The position numbers and the translations under genes are program-made. This document shows positions 1 through 14,000 of a stretch of 64,000 nt of DNA, in pieces. The DNA comes from Strix aluco (taxonomy: Eukaryota; Chordata; Aves; Strigiformes; Strigidae): assembly GCF_031877795.1 (NCBI RefSeq), contig NC_133943.1, forward strand, positions 10,409,001-10,473,000, in the 5' to 3' direction. Position 1 is the stretch's first letter; each line of letters begins with the position of its first letter. Below the pieces are notes generated by a model. The model was not told the origin of the DNA, searched no databases, and was given only the letters and a program-made list of their open reading frames with translations.

Positions 1-1617
<1,617 letters not shown>

Positions 1618-2590
1618 GCAGTGGGAGCCGGCGGGACTGTGAAGGGGGAAAGTCTCTTGCTGCTGCAACGGGCTGATCTCAGGGTCTGCGCAAGGACTGG
1701 CCGCTCGGTGCTGCCCTGGGGAGAAGGACTGGTTGCGACAAGGGAGCTTTTCCTTCTTGCAGTGCTTCAGGCCCTTCTGGGGGGTGTCACTGGAGAGGGC
1801 GGGTCATCTGTGCCAGGGTGGGGGTCTTGCATGTGCCCCGTGCTCTGACTCCAGAGGCATTTGCCCTGTGATTCCTTCTGCCGTGGGGGCAGAAGGCAAG
1901 CGCCCTGTGAGACATTCCCTGTCCCTCCTGCTCTGCTGCCCCTGTTCCCTACAACCCGGTAACTTAATCTCTTGCTAAGGAGAGACTGAAGTCCTGTCCC
2001 CAACCCTGCTGCCTTGCTGTGGGGATTCCAGCTGCTGCTTGCAGTGGCTGCCCTGTCAGCAGGGTCCTGGACGTGGTGCTGTGGCGGTACCCTGTGCCTG
2101 CAGTGGTCTGTGTTGGTGCCACTGGGAAGGCAGAGGAGGAAAGCTCGACAAGTGCTGGTACTGCTGGGAGGGGGGGCAGCTGCCCCAGCACCCCTGTTAG
2201 GGCTTTCCATGTCACCAGTATTGGGGCTGCTCTGCAATGGAGGGTGGTTAATGCAGCTTCCCAGCAGGCAGCCCTTGAGCTGAGAGGGGCGAGTGCCTTG
2301 GTCAAGGAGGGATGGGAACCTGGTGCCCTGTGGCACGGGGAGGCCTTTGGGGAGGGGCAGGGGGCTGGGGTGCTCCTCAAGCTGGGGAGGAGGCTGTGGT
2401 ATCCCCACATCACCCCTCCCGGGGTGGGTGAGGGGTAGCTGAGGAGCTGGGCCACTGCTGGGGGAGACCAGGTCGAGAGGTGCTGGAAGGAGCCCTGCTC
2501 CATGCCTGTAACAGCGGAGCCACGTGAAGGCCAGGCCCGGCTCAGCTCTCCTCGGCCTTTCCTGCAATAAACCCAGATCTCAGTCTTCTG
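1618..2590 (+). other. N4BP3: N4BP3 3' untranslated region
   Basis: This stretch follows the TGA at 1615-1617. It is GC-rich and shows no conserved coding pattern. It ends just after an AATAAA hexamer, so a 3' UTR of nearly 1 kb is inferred. Open frames on both strands here look like by-products of high GC content. Confidence 0.75.
2566..2571 (+). terminator. N4BP3: N4BP3 poly(A) signal AATAAA
   Basis: A canonical AATAAA lies about 950 bases after the N4BP3 stop codon. It is followed by a T- and C-rich stretch (TCTTCTGGCCTCTGCCTTTG) that could serve as the downstream element. Cleavage is expected near 2585-2600. Confidence 0.75.
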
Positions 2591-2599
2591 GCCTCTGCC

Positions 2600-3135
2600 T
2601 TTGCTTTCCTGCAGCGCGGCGGGGCCGTACCTGGGGCGCTCAGCCACGCGAGGGGGGTGCGGGCTGGCCTCGGCCCTGCTGTGCCCGGGGAGGGGGCAGT
2701 GGGGCCGCCTCCCTCTGGGGTCCCCCCGCCCAGGCTGCCGGGGAGCCGCCGCGTCGGGGAGGGGGGGAGGGAGGCGGCCCGCGGCACAACCAGTTGGGGC
2801 ATTGCAGCGGGCTGAGTCACGGCAGGGCCGGGGCCTGCGCGACCGGCTGGGCCCCGCGGGGGCGGGCGCTGCCGCCGGGAGAGGCCTCGCCCCCCTCCCT
2901 GGGAATGGTTTAACCCAGCCGAGACCCCACGAGGAAAACGTCCCCCTCCCCTCCCCCGAGTGGTCCCTGCCGGCCACCCCCTCCCCACCCGCAATGGGGT
3001 CAGAGCGCGGACGCCCCCCGGCGGCGCGGCGGACCTCCAGCCGTGCCAGCCCCCCGCACCGGGCCCGGGCTGCCCCCCGCCGGGCCCAGCGCCCCCCCGC
3101 ACACCCGCTCCCCAGTACGGAGTGCCGGGACCGCG
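2600..3135. promoter_or_regulatory. CpG-rich island between the convergent 3' ends of N4BP3 and NHP2
   Basis: About 530 bp with very high GC content and dense CpG (GCGCGGCGGGG near 2614, GCCGCCGCGTCGG near 2746, GGCGGCGCGGCGG near 3020). It lies after the N4BP3 poly(A) signal and beyond the NHP2 poly(A) signal, so neither gene needs it as a promoter. It holds an AP-1/NF-E2-like TGAGTCA at about 2813-2819. Long open frames across it on the - strand have biased, low-complexity products and no family I recognise. It could be an orphan CpG island, the start of a noncoding transcript, or a leftover promoter of a gene that has moved. Confidence 0.5.
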
Positions 3136-3157
3136 TCCTACAAACCCCACAGACACC

Positions 3158-3163
3158 TTTATT
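3158..3163 (-). terminator. NHP2: NHP2 poly(A) signal AATAAA
   Basis: TTTATT on the + strand reads AATAAA on the - strand, about 105 bases after the NHP2 stop codon. The 3' UTR is therefore short (about 3140-3269). No other canonical hexamer lies closer to the stop. Confidence 0.8.
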
Positions 3164-3269
3164 CACCCCCACAGCTCTCATCACCCCCCGGTCAGTGCTC
3201 TCGGCAGTGTTTGTGTGTGTCCCCTCCCCTCAAACGGGGGCCCCACGGGGCACAGCCCATCCCGGCTCT

Positions 3270-4575
3270 TCACAGCGGCAGGGGCAGGGCCTCCACCTCC
3301 TCCAAGCACTCATCGTAGGTCTCCTGGTACTCCTCGTGGGGCTTGATCATGATGACACAGGTCGGGCGCTTTGAGCCGGCGGCAGCTCCCAGGTCCTGCG
3401 GGAATAGAGCGAGGCTGTGGGGGAGGCTGTGGGGGAGGCTGGGGGGCATGGGGTCCCCTCCCAGGGGAGGTCTGACACCCAGACAACACGCTTCGCGCCC
3501 CAGTCTAACGCAGGGAAGACGTCTCTGCCAGTTCCTCAAGTCCTCTGGACTTGTGCTGGGTTTAACAACCCTTTTCCCAGCTCGTCTCCTACACCCTGGA
3601 AGCGAAGCGCTGGGCGAGCACCTGCCTCACGCGCTGCACCCCTTCCCCAGGGCGGGGAGCAGGGTCTGCAGAGCTGCCTGTACCGGGGGTGAAGTCCCAA
3701 AGACACTGACCCCCCCCAGCTTCCAGGCTACAAAGCAGAGGATGTCCCACCAACACTACACCTTGGCCAGCATCTCATTTCTGCAAGCAGCCTGATCCCA
3801 GCTCATAACTAAGTGGGGAAAATGGACCCTGGCTCTGTCCCAGAGAGTTCCCACTCCAGCTGCTGCAGGGACTTGACCAGGGCAAACAGTTCTGTGGTCC
3901 CACCGTGAAACACTCCTGCATCTGAGCTGCGACTGTTTGTCCCTCTCGTGCCCTGGCCGCAACCACTGGGTGCTTTACTCAGGCACCAGATTTGTGCCTC
4001 CCCGGGAAGGCTCCTGCCACAGCCCGGGCTGGGTGCTGCCCACCGGGTGCCCTTTTGCCAGGGCTGGTTCCTCCCGGCTGTACAGCCCCAGCCTCTTACC
4101 GATTTGGAAGGGACATATGCGTAGGGGATGCTCCTGTCCTCGCACATGATGGGGATGTGGCAGTACACGTCGATAGGCAGCGTGTCGCCGGCCAGCACCG
4201 TGATCCTGCAGGGGAAAGCCCGTGTCAGCGGCCAGGCCGGGCCATGCCGTTCCGGGGCAGCGGGGCCAGGGCAGCGCTTACCCCTTCTCGCCCTTGTTGA
4301 TGAACTTCTGGACCTCCTTCACACCGCGACGGATCTGTTTGTGCTTGGCCGCTGCAAGAGAAGCACACCGTGAGGGGGCTGCGCCGCCACGGCCCGAGCC
4401 CGCTCGGCCCGGCCCCGCTCAGACCTTTCCTGATGCACTTGTAGAGCTTGCGCGTCAGCTTGCGGGAGGCGAGCGGCTGGGCGATGGGGTTCAGGTAGTC
4501 GAGCTGCTCCCGGTACGACCGCTCGGGAGTTCCCTCCGCCTCCGCCGCCGCCTCCGGCTGCTTCTCCCGCGCCAT
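3270..4575 (-). CDS. NHP2: NHP2, H/ACA ribonucleoprotein core subunit
   Basis: Coding exons in transcript order are 4575-4425, 4351-4282, 4205-4100 and 3395-3270. They total 453 nt (150 residues plus stop), against about 153 in human. All borders are GT-AG and the phases join cleanly. The ATG at 4573-4575 opens MAREKQPEAAAEAEG. Next comes the conserved NPIAQPLASRKLTRKLYKCI, then an L7Ae/NHP2-type RNA-binding fold (VLAGDTLPIDVYCHIPIMCE, KRPTCVIMIKP) and the usual LPLPL C-terminus. With dyskerin, NOP10 and GAR1, NHP2 forms the nucleolar and Cajal-body H/ACA RNPs that direct pseudouridylation and support telomerase RNA. The gene is compact, at 1.3 kb. BRD8 ends about 240 bp upstream on the same strand. 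Confidence 0.97.
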
Positions 4576-4810
4576 GGCCCGGCCGCACCACCGCTTCCGC
4601 TTCCGGGGCACGCGCGGCGCAGCACGAGTGATTGACTGCCTCCAGGTCCGTGCCAGCCAATCGGCAACCTCCTCTGGCGTTGCCCGCCCACCGCGCTGGC
4701 CAATGGCGCCTTCCCGCCTCCTGCCGCCCGCCCTCCCCCGCAGCCCGAGGCCTTCCCCCCCCGCGGCTCCCTCCCCACTGCCCCCCCCCCCTCGCCGCGG
4801 GGTCAAACAC
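4576..4810 (-). promoter_or_regulatory. NHP2: NHP2 CpG-rich promoter
   Basis: The 235 bp upstream of the NHP2 ATG are GC-rich with many CpG. No TATA box is visible. CCAAT occurs near 4657-4661 and 4700-4704 on the + strand. Two GGAAG cores on the - strand near 4593-4605 (within CCGGAAGCGGAAG) resemble ETS/GABP sites common in housekeeping promoters. The BRD8 3' end abuts the far side of this region. The start site is inferred, not seen. Confidence 0.6.
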
Positions 4811-4836
4811 GCGTGGACAAGTTTTCAACACGGGCC

Positions 4837-4842
4837 TTTACT
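4837..4842 (-). terminator. BRD8: BRD8 long-form poly(A) signal (variant AGTAAA)
   Basis: The - strand reads AGTAAA, a known functional variant hexamer. It is followed by GT-rich sequence (GTGTTTG near 4804-4810). No AATAAA or ATTAAA lies between the BRD8 stop at 5366 and the NHP2 promoter. The 3' UTR would run from 5365 to about 4815, and I see no conserved coding sequence in it. Confidence 0.5.
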
Positions 4843-5365
4843 GGGGTGCGGTTGGCGTTGGCCTCCCCACGGGGTGCAGGCCGGAGCTCCGCGGGGCTGT
4901 GGGGCCCTCACAGCCTGAGACAACACGGGGAGGGGGGGGGCAACGCTCAGCCCCGACTGAACCCCAAGACTGCGCCGCCGCAAACATCCAGGGAAGGCAG
5001 CGGAGAGCGGAGTTCTCCTGCAGCACCCCGGGTGTGCGGCCAGCCGCCTGCACGGGGCTGGGCCCTCATTCATCCCAACGCCTCACAAAGATGATTTGCT
5101 CTCTTTTTTTTGTCCCAGGGAAGGTTTTCTCACTGCAGGGCTACGCTGCTGCTTTTCCCAGGGAGGAAAGGAGGTTTCTTTTCTGACACCCCTCCTCAAA
5201 ACCACTTTGCTCCTTATCCCATCAACCCGGCAGGCACCACTGGGGGGTAACTAGGTCTGCTGGAGGCCATGGCTGCAGTGTCAGCACATCCCCTGAGCCC
5301 CAGCAGACCTCTTGAGCCAGGGAGGCCACACTGCTCCAAAAGAAACAGGCCTTGGACATGGCTTG

Positions 5366-8026
5366 TTACCTTCTCCCCCACTCCAGCCTGTCCCTTGAGC
5401 ACAGGAGAGCTTCACCCAACATCTGGAGCTGCTCCAAGACCTCTCGCTGCATCTCCATGGCCATGCGGTGCACGTGGTGATTGAAGCTGTTGTACATCAC
5501 CGCATTCTGGAACATCAGCATGAGGTCACGCTGGAACTGGGCCATGGACTGAATGTGTCCCTTTGTCAGTCTTCTCTTTATGCTGGTTAAATCCATGGGT
5601 CTACAAAACATAGACAGAAGGAAAATTAAATTGCAACCCAGGGCCAGGCATTCTTCAGGCTCTGCATGAACGTGCTTATTCTTGTTTCAGCATGGCCCCA
5701 AAACCACAGCTATTTTCAATCAATTTTATTGCTCAGGACAAAGAGGAGGAGTGAGAAATGTTTTTCTTCTAAGTCAGACAAGTAAGTTCGGCCAATGCGA
5801 CACTTGCTGTCCAATCAACTTGGCAGGTCATTAGCAGTCACCTCTAAAAAAAATTTGATGTTGAGCTCCAGAGAAGGCAAGCAGAGCGATTCTAGTAATT
5901 AGTCTTCATGAAGTCAGTCCAGGTCTTAGTGGAGAAAGAGAAGTTACTAAAATAGGTATCTATTAAAACCCCTTAAAATTGAATGTTGCCACTAGCAAAA
6001 ATAGCAGTGCTAATAAGGGGAACATGATGGAGAATAAATATTACTTCCCTTATTTTGACAGAATGAGAAAATGAATGGCTGCAGAGACGACAACTGTGAC
6101 CAGAATAGAATATGATTCAGCTCTGAAAAATGCCCTTAATCTCTCTGGGAAATATTCTTATGACCCAGTTCTCCACTGAGAGTAAAACAACTGGGGAGCA
6201 AGTAGTGGATGAGGAGAGGGTATTGACTGAGGCACACGCTTCCAGCATGGGGAACTGCTGACCTGCAGAAGCTGAATCCCTGTTCAGGCAGGGCTTACAG
6301 CTGCATGGACTGTGCCTGGAGTAAGTCAGCCATGCAATACCAGCAAAGGGCAGGCACAATTCCTATCAGCACCAGAGTCGGTGCAAGTTTCCAAGTTCTA
6401 ATCACCCAGAAGGGAGTTTTAATAAAAGAAATCAGTGGGAGATGCTGGTGACAGCCAAACTCTGGAAAAGGAGGAAGGAAAACGTCCCACTGGCCCTTTG
6501 GAAACCAGAGAAGACAGAAAAAATGGAGAGAAATCAACTAGTGAGCACTTCCTCTACAAACTCACCTCTTCACCACATCCAGGTATCCAGGGGCTTGTCT
6601 CTCTGACACCGCCTTCAGGAACGGGCCACTGTATCTACAGGGACAAGCACAAAGAATGATCTCTGCACGCATCTCCGCCAAAGACATGGCAACACAGGCC
6701 AGAGCTTGCCTCTCCCTGCTTGCCATGAGGGCCACAGCCGATTAGGAACAGCCAGTATTTGGTGGCTGGCATGACTAGGCATGGGAGGAGGCTGAGCCCC
6801 GCGCTGAAGCTGGCTGTGCCAGCTGTGTAGGAAGCAACATTTGGGCTCTGCCACATTAAGCAGAGGAAATAAATATGCAGTGTTCTCTCCAGCTTTGTAG
6901 CATGCAGCTGTTTTTGCTGTGAGGATAGCCAGAAGCAAAGCCATGGAGAGACAAGCCAGCCTGTTGGTGGCTGTCATGGAGGGGAGGGACACGGCTTGGT
7001 GACACAGGAGCTGGAAGTCAGGGCAATGTGTTCAAGAGCCATGTCAATCCAACCCTTTTCCCCCACATACCTGTGACTGACTACCATCTTCCAGATGGAC
7101 AACAGAGTTCTTTTGAAGAGCGAATGCTGCAGGGGGTTATCCCAGCTCAGCTGCACCCTGTGGAGGGAATATATTGCAAATCATCACACTTGAGACAAAG
7201 TAGGAGGTGGCAATTCTCCTAGCACCCGCCACATCCAGGTGGATGAAGCGCACAGATCCTCTGCTGTAGCTACGCAAAGCCTCTCAGGGTGGGATGGTGG
7301 AAGTGTTCTGCATCTGAATGCACAGCTAAACATCCAGAATGCAGGAAGGTGCTGGAAAATAGGCAGAAACAAGATCTGAGCTGAGCAGCTCTAAAGGCCA
7401 GGATCAAGTTGGATAGAAAAGCTCACGCTACTCTGAAGTTCAGAACTTTACTGAGGTGGTTTTTATTCAGTTCTCATCCCAAGAAACTATGGTTTTCCTT
7501 CGAAAGGCAGCCCAGGTGATCACACATGTGGCAGAGCCTGCATGTGACTGACCCACCTGCACCTGCCTGAAGGGAGCTGGTAATGCCCCTCTTAGAAGCT
7601 GGACTGGACATTGCCTGACAAAGCATGATGTCCAGCTCACACAAGGCCTTGAGGAAACATGTATTTTCTATCTAATCTCTACTCTTCTCCCTTCAGCCTA
7701 GGATCAATGCCCCAAAATTCTGGCAGATTCACAGAGACAGCACAAGTTACCTCCTTCTTTTCTGTCCTCCTTGGCTATTTCACCTTCCTGGATGTGACCT
7801 GTGCCATATGCTTGTCCTCAAGTGAGACAAGGGAAACAACTCTGTTCTGATGTGCCTGCAAGAGAGCAGGAACTACTTACAGCTGCATGTTGGCAGGGCT
7901 TGTGGAGTCCAGCACCGGGGCTGCAGAGGTGCTATCACTATCATCTTGATCCTGCGCCTGATTACTCATCTCCTGTGGATGCAGCTCACTTAAAGCTTGT
8001 TCTCCAGGTGTCTCTTGAGTCTCATC
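5366..8026 (-). other. BRD8: BRD8 second-bromodomain exon block
   Basis: Four exons (8026-7881, 7157-7071, 6634-6566, 5600-5366) encode an acidic linker and bromodomain 2. The first helix reads LFKRTLLSIWKMVVSHR, the ZA-loop exon includes ERQAPGYLDVVKR, and the last carries RPMDLTSIKRR and NAVMYNSFNHH. Phases and sizes mirror the bromodomain 1 exons at 17349-19131. After EVLEQLQ the frame runs straight on into a short tail, MLGEALLCSRDRLEWGRR, and stops at 5366. This tail does not resemble the human C-terminus as I remember it, and no GT donor lies at the point where I would expect one, so the last 18 residues are the least certain part of the gene. Confidence 0.85.
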
Positions 8027-11000
8027 CTGAAGAGCACAGAGGAAAAGGAATATAAGTTTAAAATGGCAGCCCATCACCTGAATCCTTTATCTAGAAGCCA
8101 GCCTGCTGCACATCCCTTTACTGCATCCAGTCTCATACCTTCACCATGCTGCCCAGTACTCCAGTGAGAGCTGGGTCTGATCTCTTGGATCATAACCACC
8201 TCTGGCTAACACAAACACTGGAGCTGACTGGTGCCCAGTGTTGTGTCTGCCTGCTTTTCTGGGAAGAGTCATGGATGTGAGAGGGCAATCAGGAGCTGAG
8301 GTAAGACTGCCTCAGGCTTGTTAAAGCTCAAGACACAGATAACAGGATCCCCTAGAGTACAACAAGGTTGTTTCCTCACGAACTCCTACACGAATATGAC
8401 AGAGAATAGACTCAGCCAGGAAGGAGAGTGGTGCTGTTGGTGTAGTGATTTGCCAATAAAATGTAGGGAGTGACAGGTGCAGGGAGAGAGGCTCTTTGGA
8501 GTCCAGAAGTGGGCTTATGTGCAGAGACACGAGAGAATTCCTCAACAGAAGATCTGAAGCATGGAGCAGACTCCTCAGGAAGAAAGTGGACATTGTGCTG
8601 TGTTTGAATTTGACCACTGGAATTAACATGTCCTGACTGAACAGGTACAATGTGAGAACACTGGAAGTTATTTCTGTCTCTGGTGTCTAAGTTTGCAAGG
8701 GAACAAATGTGAGTGTGGAAAAATGGCACTGTTCTTCCACTGCTATGTTATCTGTCCCAGCAACATCTCACAGGCTGGTGGGAGCCCACAGCCCCCCTAG
8801 ACACAGGACTGATGCAAACCCAGGCTAGACAGTGCCTGCTTCCAAGACATGACGGTCTCCAGGGGCAGATGGTTATTGCTATCACAGCCACGTGGGCCTG
8901 AAACCAGCCAAACTGTGTGCTGCGTAACACAGCAATTAGAACAAGGCAAGTATTCCAGTCTTGCCTTAAACCTGAGAGCAGACTGCCAGCTCTCATGAGT
9001 CACCTTTACACTGCCAAGGAGCAATTCCTCCAACTCACATCTGAGGGTTTGATCTGCAACAAGCTTCCTGTTCATAAAGATCCATACATAAAAAACATCC
9101 TTCCTCTCATACATTTCTTCTGCATTCTCCTCCCTGCTGTCTCCTCCTCTGTGTCCCTGTCTCTCCACTTGGAACCTGGGACTTCCCTATCTCTTCTAGA
9201 GCTGATTTCCTTCACTGTCTCGTCTCTCATCCAGGACCAGTGGATCTCTTAGGACCACCTCTCCCCTACCTCTCTTCCTGGGAAATGTTCTTTCTCATCT
9301 TCTGCCAGAATGTGTTGTTGATTTTCCTCTGCTCCTGAGACTGCTGTTCTTGTGGTCTTTTCCTGGCACCTCACATCTTCCCCATCACCCTGCTTCCCAG
9401 AGCCACAATAATCCCCCCGAGTCTGTGATGACTCTGTGCTGCTAATGCGGAGAGGTTCCATCATCTGGGTTACCTGCAACACAGAAATGTATTGCTTCAA
9501 ATTGTGGAGGCAAAAGGAAGAACAAATAAGCAGCACAGATGCTATTTTTGCTTTCACTCACGAATGCCTTTCCATTTTTAGGAATCCTTGCAAAATCTTC
9601 TGATGAAGCCCTGTGTTATTATTACAGTGTCAGTTCACTGACATCTCTGCGCTTTAGGGTGAGCTTGTTTTGGCAAAGCAGCTGCCTGGCTGTGCTGCCA
9701 GCTTTAAATGGAAGGCAGGGCTAGGCTTGAGACAGGGAGCAAGTGAACTCCAGGCATCTGCTCCTCCCCCAGACTGTTTCTGTGTGTAAGGATGGTGGAG
9801 ACCCTGAAAACAAAAATGTTTCAGAAGGGCCTGAACTATGCCACCCACCTTCCTGTCATCCAAACAGTCCTACCTCTGAGAAGAACTGGAGAAGACTGTC
9901 ATCTTCACATGGTCTCTCTGCCTTTTGGTAGTCTTCACTATCATCCTCCCAGAGAGGGTCACTGAGATCCAGCTCGTGGCCTGCCTCTGGGCTGCTCTCG
10001 CCTAGCTTCCCCATGGCCACCTCTTCAGTATTCCTCCAGCTCCCCACGTCCAGATCCAAACTTGCATCCCAGCTGAGAAGAGATTGGAAATCACTGTTCT
10101 TCTCTGACTCGCTGGGAGACTCCGTATCAGATGCCCACCACACCCAGGCATGGCCCATCTGCAAACAAACATAAAGAGAGAGACAGCAATTTCTTTGTAC
10201 CCTGATCCAGAACTGCAAAGCCCAGCTCATTTCCTGACATACTCAGACAGCCAAAGTATGGGAAGGATTCTGTGAGGCCAGCAGCCTACACCTGAGCCCA
10301 CACTTCACAGCACGTGGCAAGGCTGTAGCTCTGCAACACAAACTGACATTTTAGAGCAACTGAATTTCAGGTTTTCTGGTGCTTTTGCTGTGTTCTCCCC
10401 CAGCTCAGGCATCAGTGGGTTACTGTCCTCAGGGGATGCTGAGCTGCTTTGGAGCATGCAGCTTTGTTGGATGCTAGATATATAAGGTGCTGAAGGCAGC
10501 CAGCAGCAAGCTCAAACCAAGTTATGCTGGGGCTCCTGAGCTGCTGACAGTTGTGAACAACTAGTGACTCCAAGGACAACTCACTGAAATTCCTTTGCTG
10601 CCCCTTGAGACATTTTTATACTGGAAATAACTTATTACAAACCCTACAGACACTTTGCTTTGAAAGTGACAGATGTGATTTAGCTGGATGGTGATACCTT
10701 GTGTATCTATCTGAGCCAGAAGAATTATAACCATGCAGAGTCACATGCTGACAGAGGACAGTTCTACACATTTAATAAAATAAAAGTTAGCATTCTCTTA
10801 AGAAGTAAGAAACCATTAATTTAATCTCTGTTCATTAGCCCATGCCCATGTGTCTTCTACTGCACGAGTCCACTATGATTTCTCTAAGTCTGGGAAGTTG
10901 CTTACAGAGTCACAGTAACCACAGTAAACAGATGTTTGGTAGAAAAATCTGTATCTTGCTACTGAACTCAGCTGCACGAATGCTTTACCTATGGAGAATT

Positions 11001-14000
11001 CTATGCATTAATTAGCAGTGTCCTTAGAGTTTTCAGTTAATTACGTACAACCTAATTTTTCCAGAATTTGAACAAGCACATTTCTGACTGACTTCCTTTT
11101 GCATTCGCAGGACTGCTAGCACAGCTACAAATAAAGCTTATGGTGCATACCTGGGAGAAATAAGGAATCCGTTGGGTTCGGGATGAGAAAACTTGTTTGC
11201 TTATTTTATGAACTTGAAAGCAGAGCTAGGATCTGAAAGGCCATCCTTCTGAAACCTCTTTCAAAGCTAACTTCAGTGGAAGCAGATAAAATTTGATGAG
11301 GTAAGAGATAACGTTACCTGCTCTCAGCTTCCAGCTGAAGGAGTTGGGCAAACTGTGATATCATCTGAAGAGTAACCCTGTGCCTAAAGCGCCTTCCTGC
11401 ACCATCAGCAGAGCTGGCCACACACGCAGAACCAGCCACCACAGCTCAGCCAAACAGAAAAGCCTTAGCCTAAGGTAATCCAATCACTTGTGATCATCTT
11501 TCTGTACTCCAGCTGAGAGGGACAAGCATTTAAAAATCAAGAAGCCTAGGGAGCTTGGGCATAAGCATCAATTAAAAATTGATCTTCATCAATCTTCAGC
11601 CTTATGTTCAGTTTTACTAAATCTTGGAAGACTCAAGATGCCAGAGAGCAGAACAGCAGCATTAGTGCAAGACAAGTGGGATGAATGAAATAATTACAGA
11701 CTGCTTAGTTCCACACCAATTCTGTACAAAAAAATAAGGGATAAAATGATACAGACTTCAACTTTTAATTGAGAACTGCCTGAAAGTTCTTAATTATGTT
11801 GGCTACAGAAGTCACCAGCAAGGAATCATTATCAAATTGGAAAGTTTTAGTTCACTTTGCAGAGATCAGACACTGCGCAACCCTCGCCGATACGAGAAAA
11901 AGCTGTTAGAAATAAAAAAGACGGCCTTTAAAAGGAACTTACGTGTCAAAACAAGAAAAATGATAAAAGCCTGAACTCTAGAAAATGAAATGTAGAATCC
12001 ACAAAAAAAAAAAAAAGAAAGAAGAACAATTTGCTAAAGACATAAAAGCAAACAACAACAAACCTCATCAAAAACATCAGAAGCAGAGAGCCGCCAGATG
12101 ATCGGGAGGATGACGCACGATCAGTGCCAAACATCTCAGCGGAAAATAGGGCCAGTTGGAAAAACCAAATTAATCATCACTATCAGCAGTTGCCAGAGAG
12201 ATCACACGAGACTTTCTCTTGGTATGGGTCTGAGAGACTGTTTCTAATTAAAATGTCAACAGGGGAGGTTTTAGAACAATTTGAAGGAGGGACTAAACCT
12301 TAAAACCAGTTGGGATTCACTTGCGAGTCCTAAAGAAGCTTAAATATAACATGAGACCTACGCCGTGTAACCTGTCATTTAAATTAGCCACAGCACAACA
12401 GAAAGATGTGATTGTTATTATCCATCTATAAAAGGGTGGATTGTTGTGAGATGCAGCACAGTAAGCCTGAACTCTGTCCTAGATGGACTGAAACAAAGTA
12501 TTAGGAAGAACAGAGTTAGTCGTTAGAACACAAGATGATGAATTGGGAAAGGCAATGGGGCTCTGTGGAAGAACATCGTATCTTAGATTTTTAAAGATCT
12601 TAAACATCATTAAAGGCTATTAAAATGTTATGGGACAAGAGAAAAAACTCTTTGAGGGTAAAATACCTGGTTAAGAGAAGAAACCAAGGGTAGGAACGAA
12701 CAGCAGTGCTTTCCATAATGAAAGCAAATTACTAGTGGCCATGATAAAGGTCCCCCCATGTGCTGCAACTTCAATTTTTCAACACGGACAAAGACAGGGC
12801 AGAGGTGTTACAGAGGAGACGGAGCCAGACTCTTCTCAGTGGCCAACAGTGAAAGAGGAGGAGGCAGTGATGACAAGCCGCACCAAAGGAAATTCAGACT
12901 GGACATAAGGTAAATATTTACTCCATGAGGGTGGGTAAGCACTGAAACAAATTGTCTAGAGGGGTTAGGAAACTTCCATCCTTGGGAGAGGTTTCCAGAA
13001 CTTGACTAGACAAGGCTCTGAGCAACCTGAGCTACGTCTGAAGCTGGCCCTGCTTTGAGCAGCAGGTTGGACTAGATAAAACATTTAGAGGTCCCTTCCA
13101 AATTAAATTATTCCATAAAATACCAGAAACCAAAAGAAAGCTGTAACTCTGTGCTACAAACTTAACAACCTGTAATCTCTGGAAACTGAGGCCATAAAAA
13201 TTCAAGTCAGAAATTTGTTCCCAATTTCAGTAGCAAAGGAAATTTAACCCAGTAAGCAAACCAAAGGATTCTACATTTCTAGCATCAAATGTAGAGTGAG
13301 CCTTGGTGGAAATATACCCAAGCCAAACATGGGACTCAACAGAGCAGGCACAACCAACTTCAACACAAAACTTGTGAAAATCGAGGTATGGTAACAATCC
13401 CTCTGGTCTTAATCACAACAACTGTTTCCTGCTGTCTGTGTTTCAGAAAACTGCACCCTGTACACGCTGCACAAAGAAGCGCAGACCACTCCCAGCTGGT
13501 GCAAGCATCAGGAAGGGTAACATTTTGTTTTTTTTTTCTCTCTGGAAGGTCATGGGGGCAAAAAATACATAAATTTACTCTCACAGGTTATATGAGCAGA
13601 AAGTAAGCTGGTAACTTGAAAACTGTCACTGAGAACTTAAACCTCAGTTAAACATCCATGTTGCTGAGGAAAAGAACTGTACTTTCCAGTAAAGAGAAAC
13701 AGTTCACAAGCTCAGATACGGAACCAGGTACTGGCATGCCTACAGCTGCTGGAATCACAGATTTTCACTCTTGACTAGTGCACCCTTTACAAATCTCCAG
13801 GGAAACAATGTAAGGTACATTTCAATACATCGGTCTCTTAAGGAAAGCTCTAACAAGACTAATATTTAACTTCTCATGGTTAGATCTCCTGTTTCATCAC
13901 AACAGTGCCATATTCTCACACACTCAAGCAGGGTATCTTCCCCTCCATCCAAGCACTATGCAACATTCCCATGATTAACGGATTGTCTCTAATGTCAAAG

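Noticed and set aside
1964-3184. Long open frames on the - strand (up to about 400 codons) over N4BP3's 3' UTR and the CpG island
   Set aside because: The products are Arg/Pro/Gly/Ala-rich without any family motif and cross two poly(A) signals. High GC content explains the lack of stop codons.
5214-5402. Possible extra BRD8 coding exon downstream of bromodomain 2 (62 codons, - strand)
   Set aside because: There is no convincing acceptor before it and no similarity to the BRD8 tail I remember. It is treated as 3' UTR, with the C-terminus flagged as uncertain.
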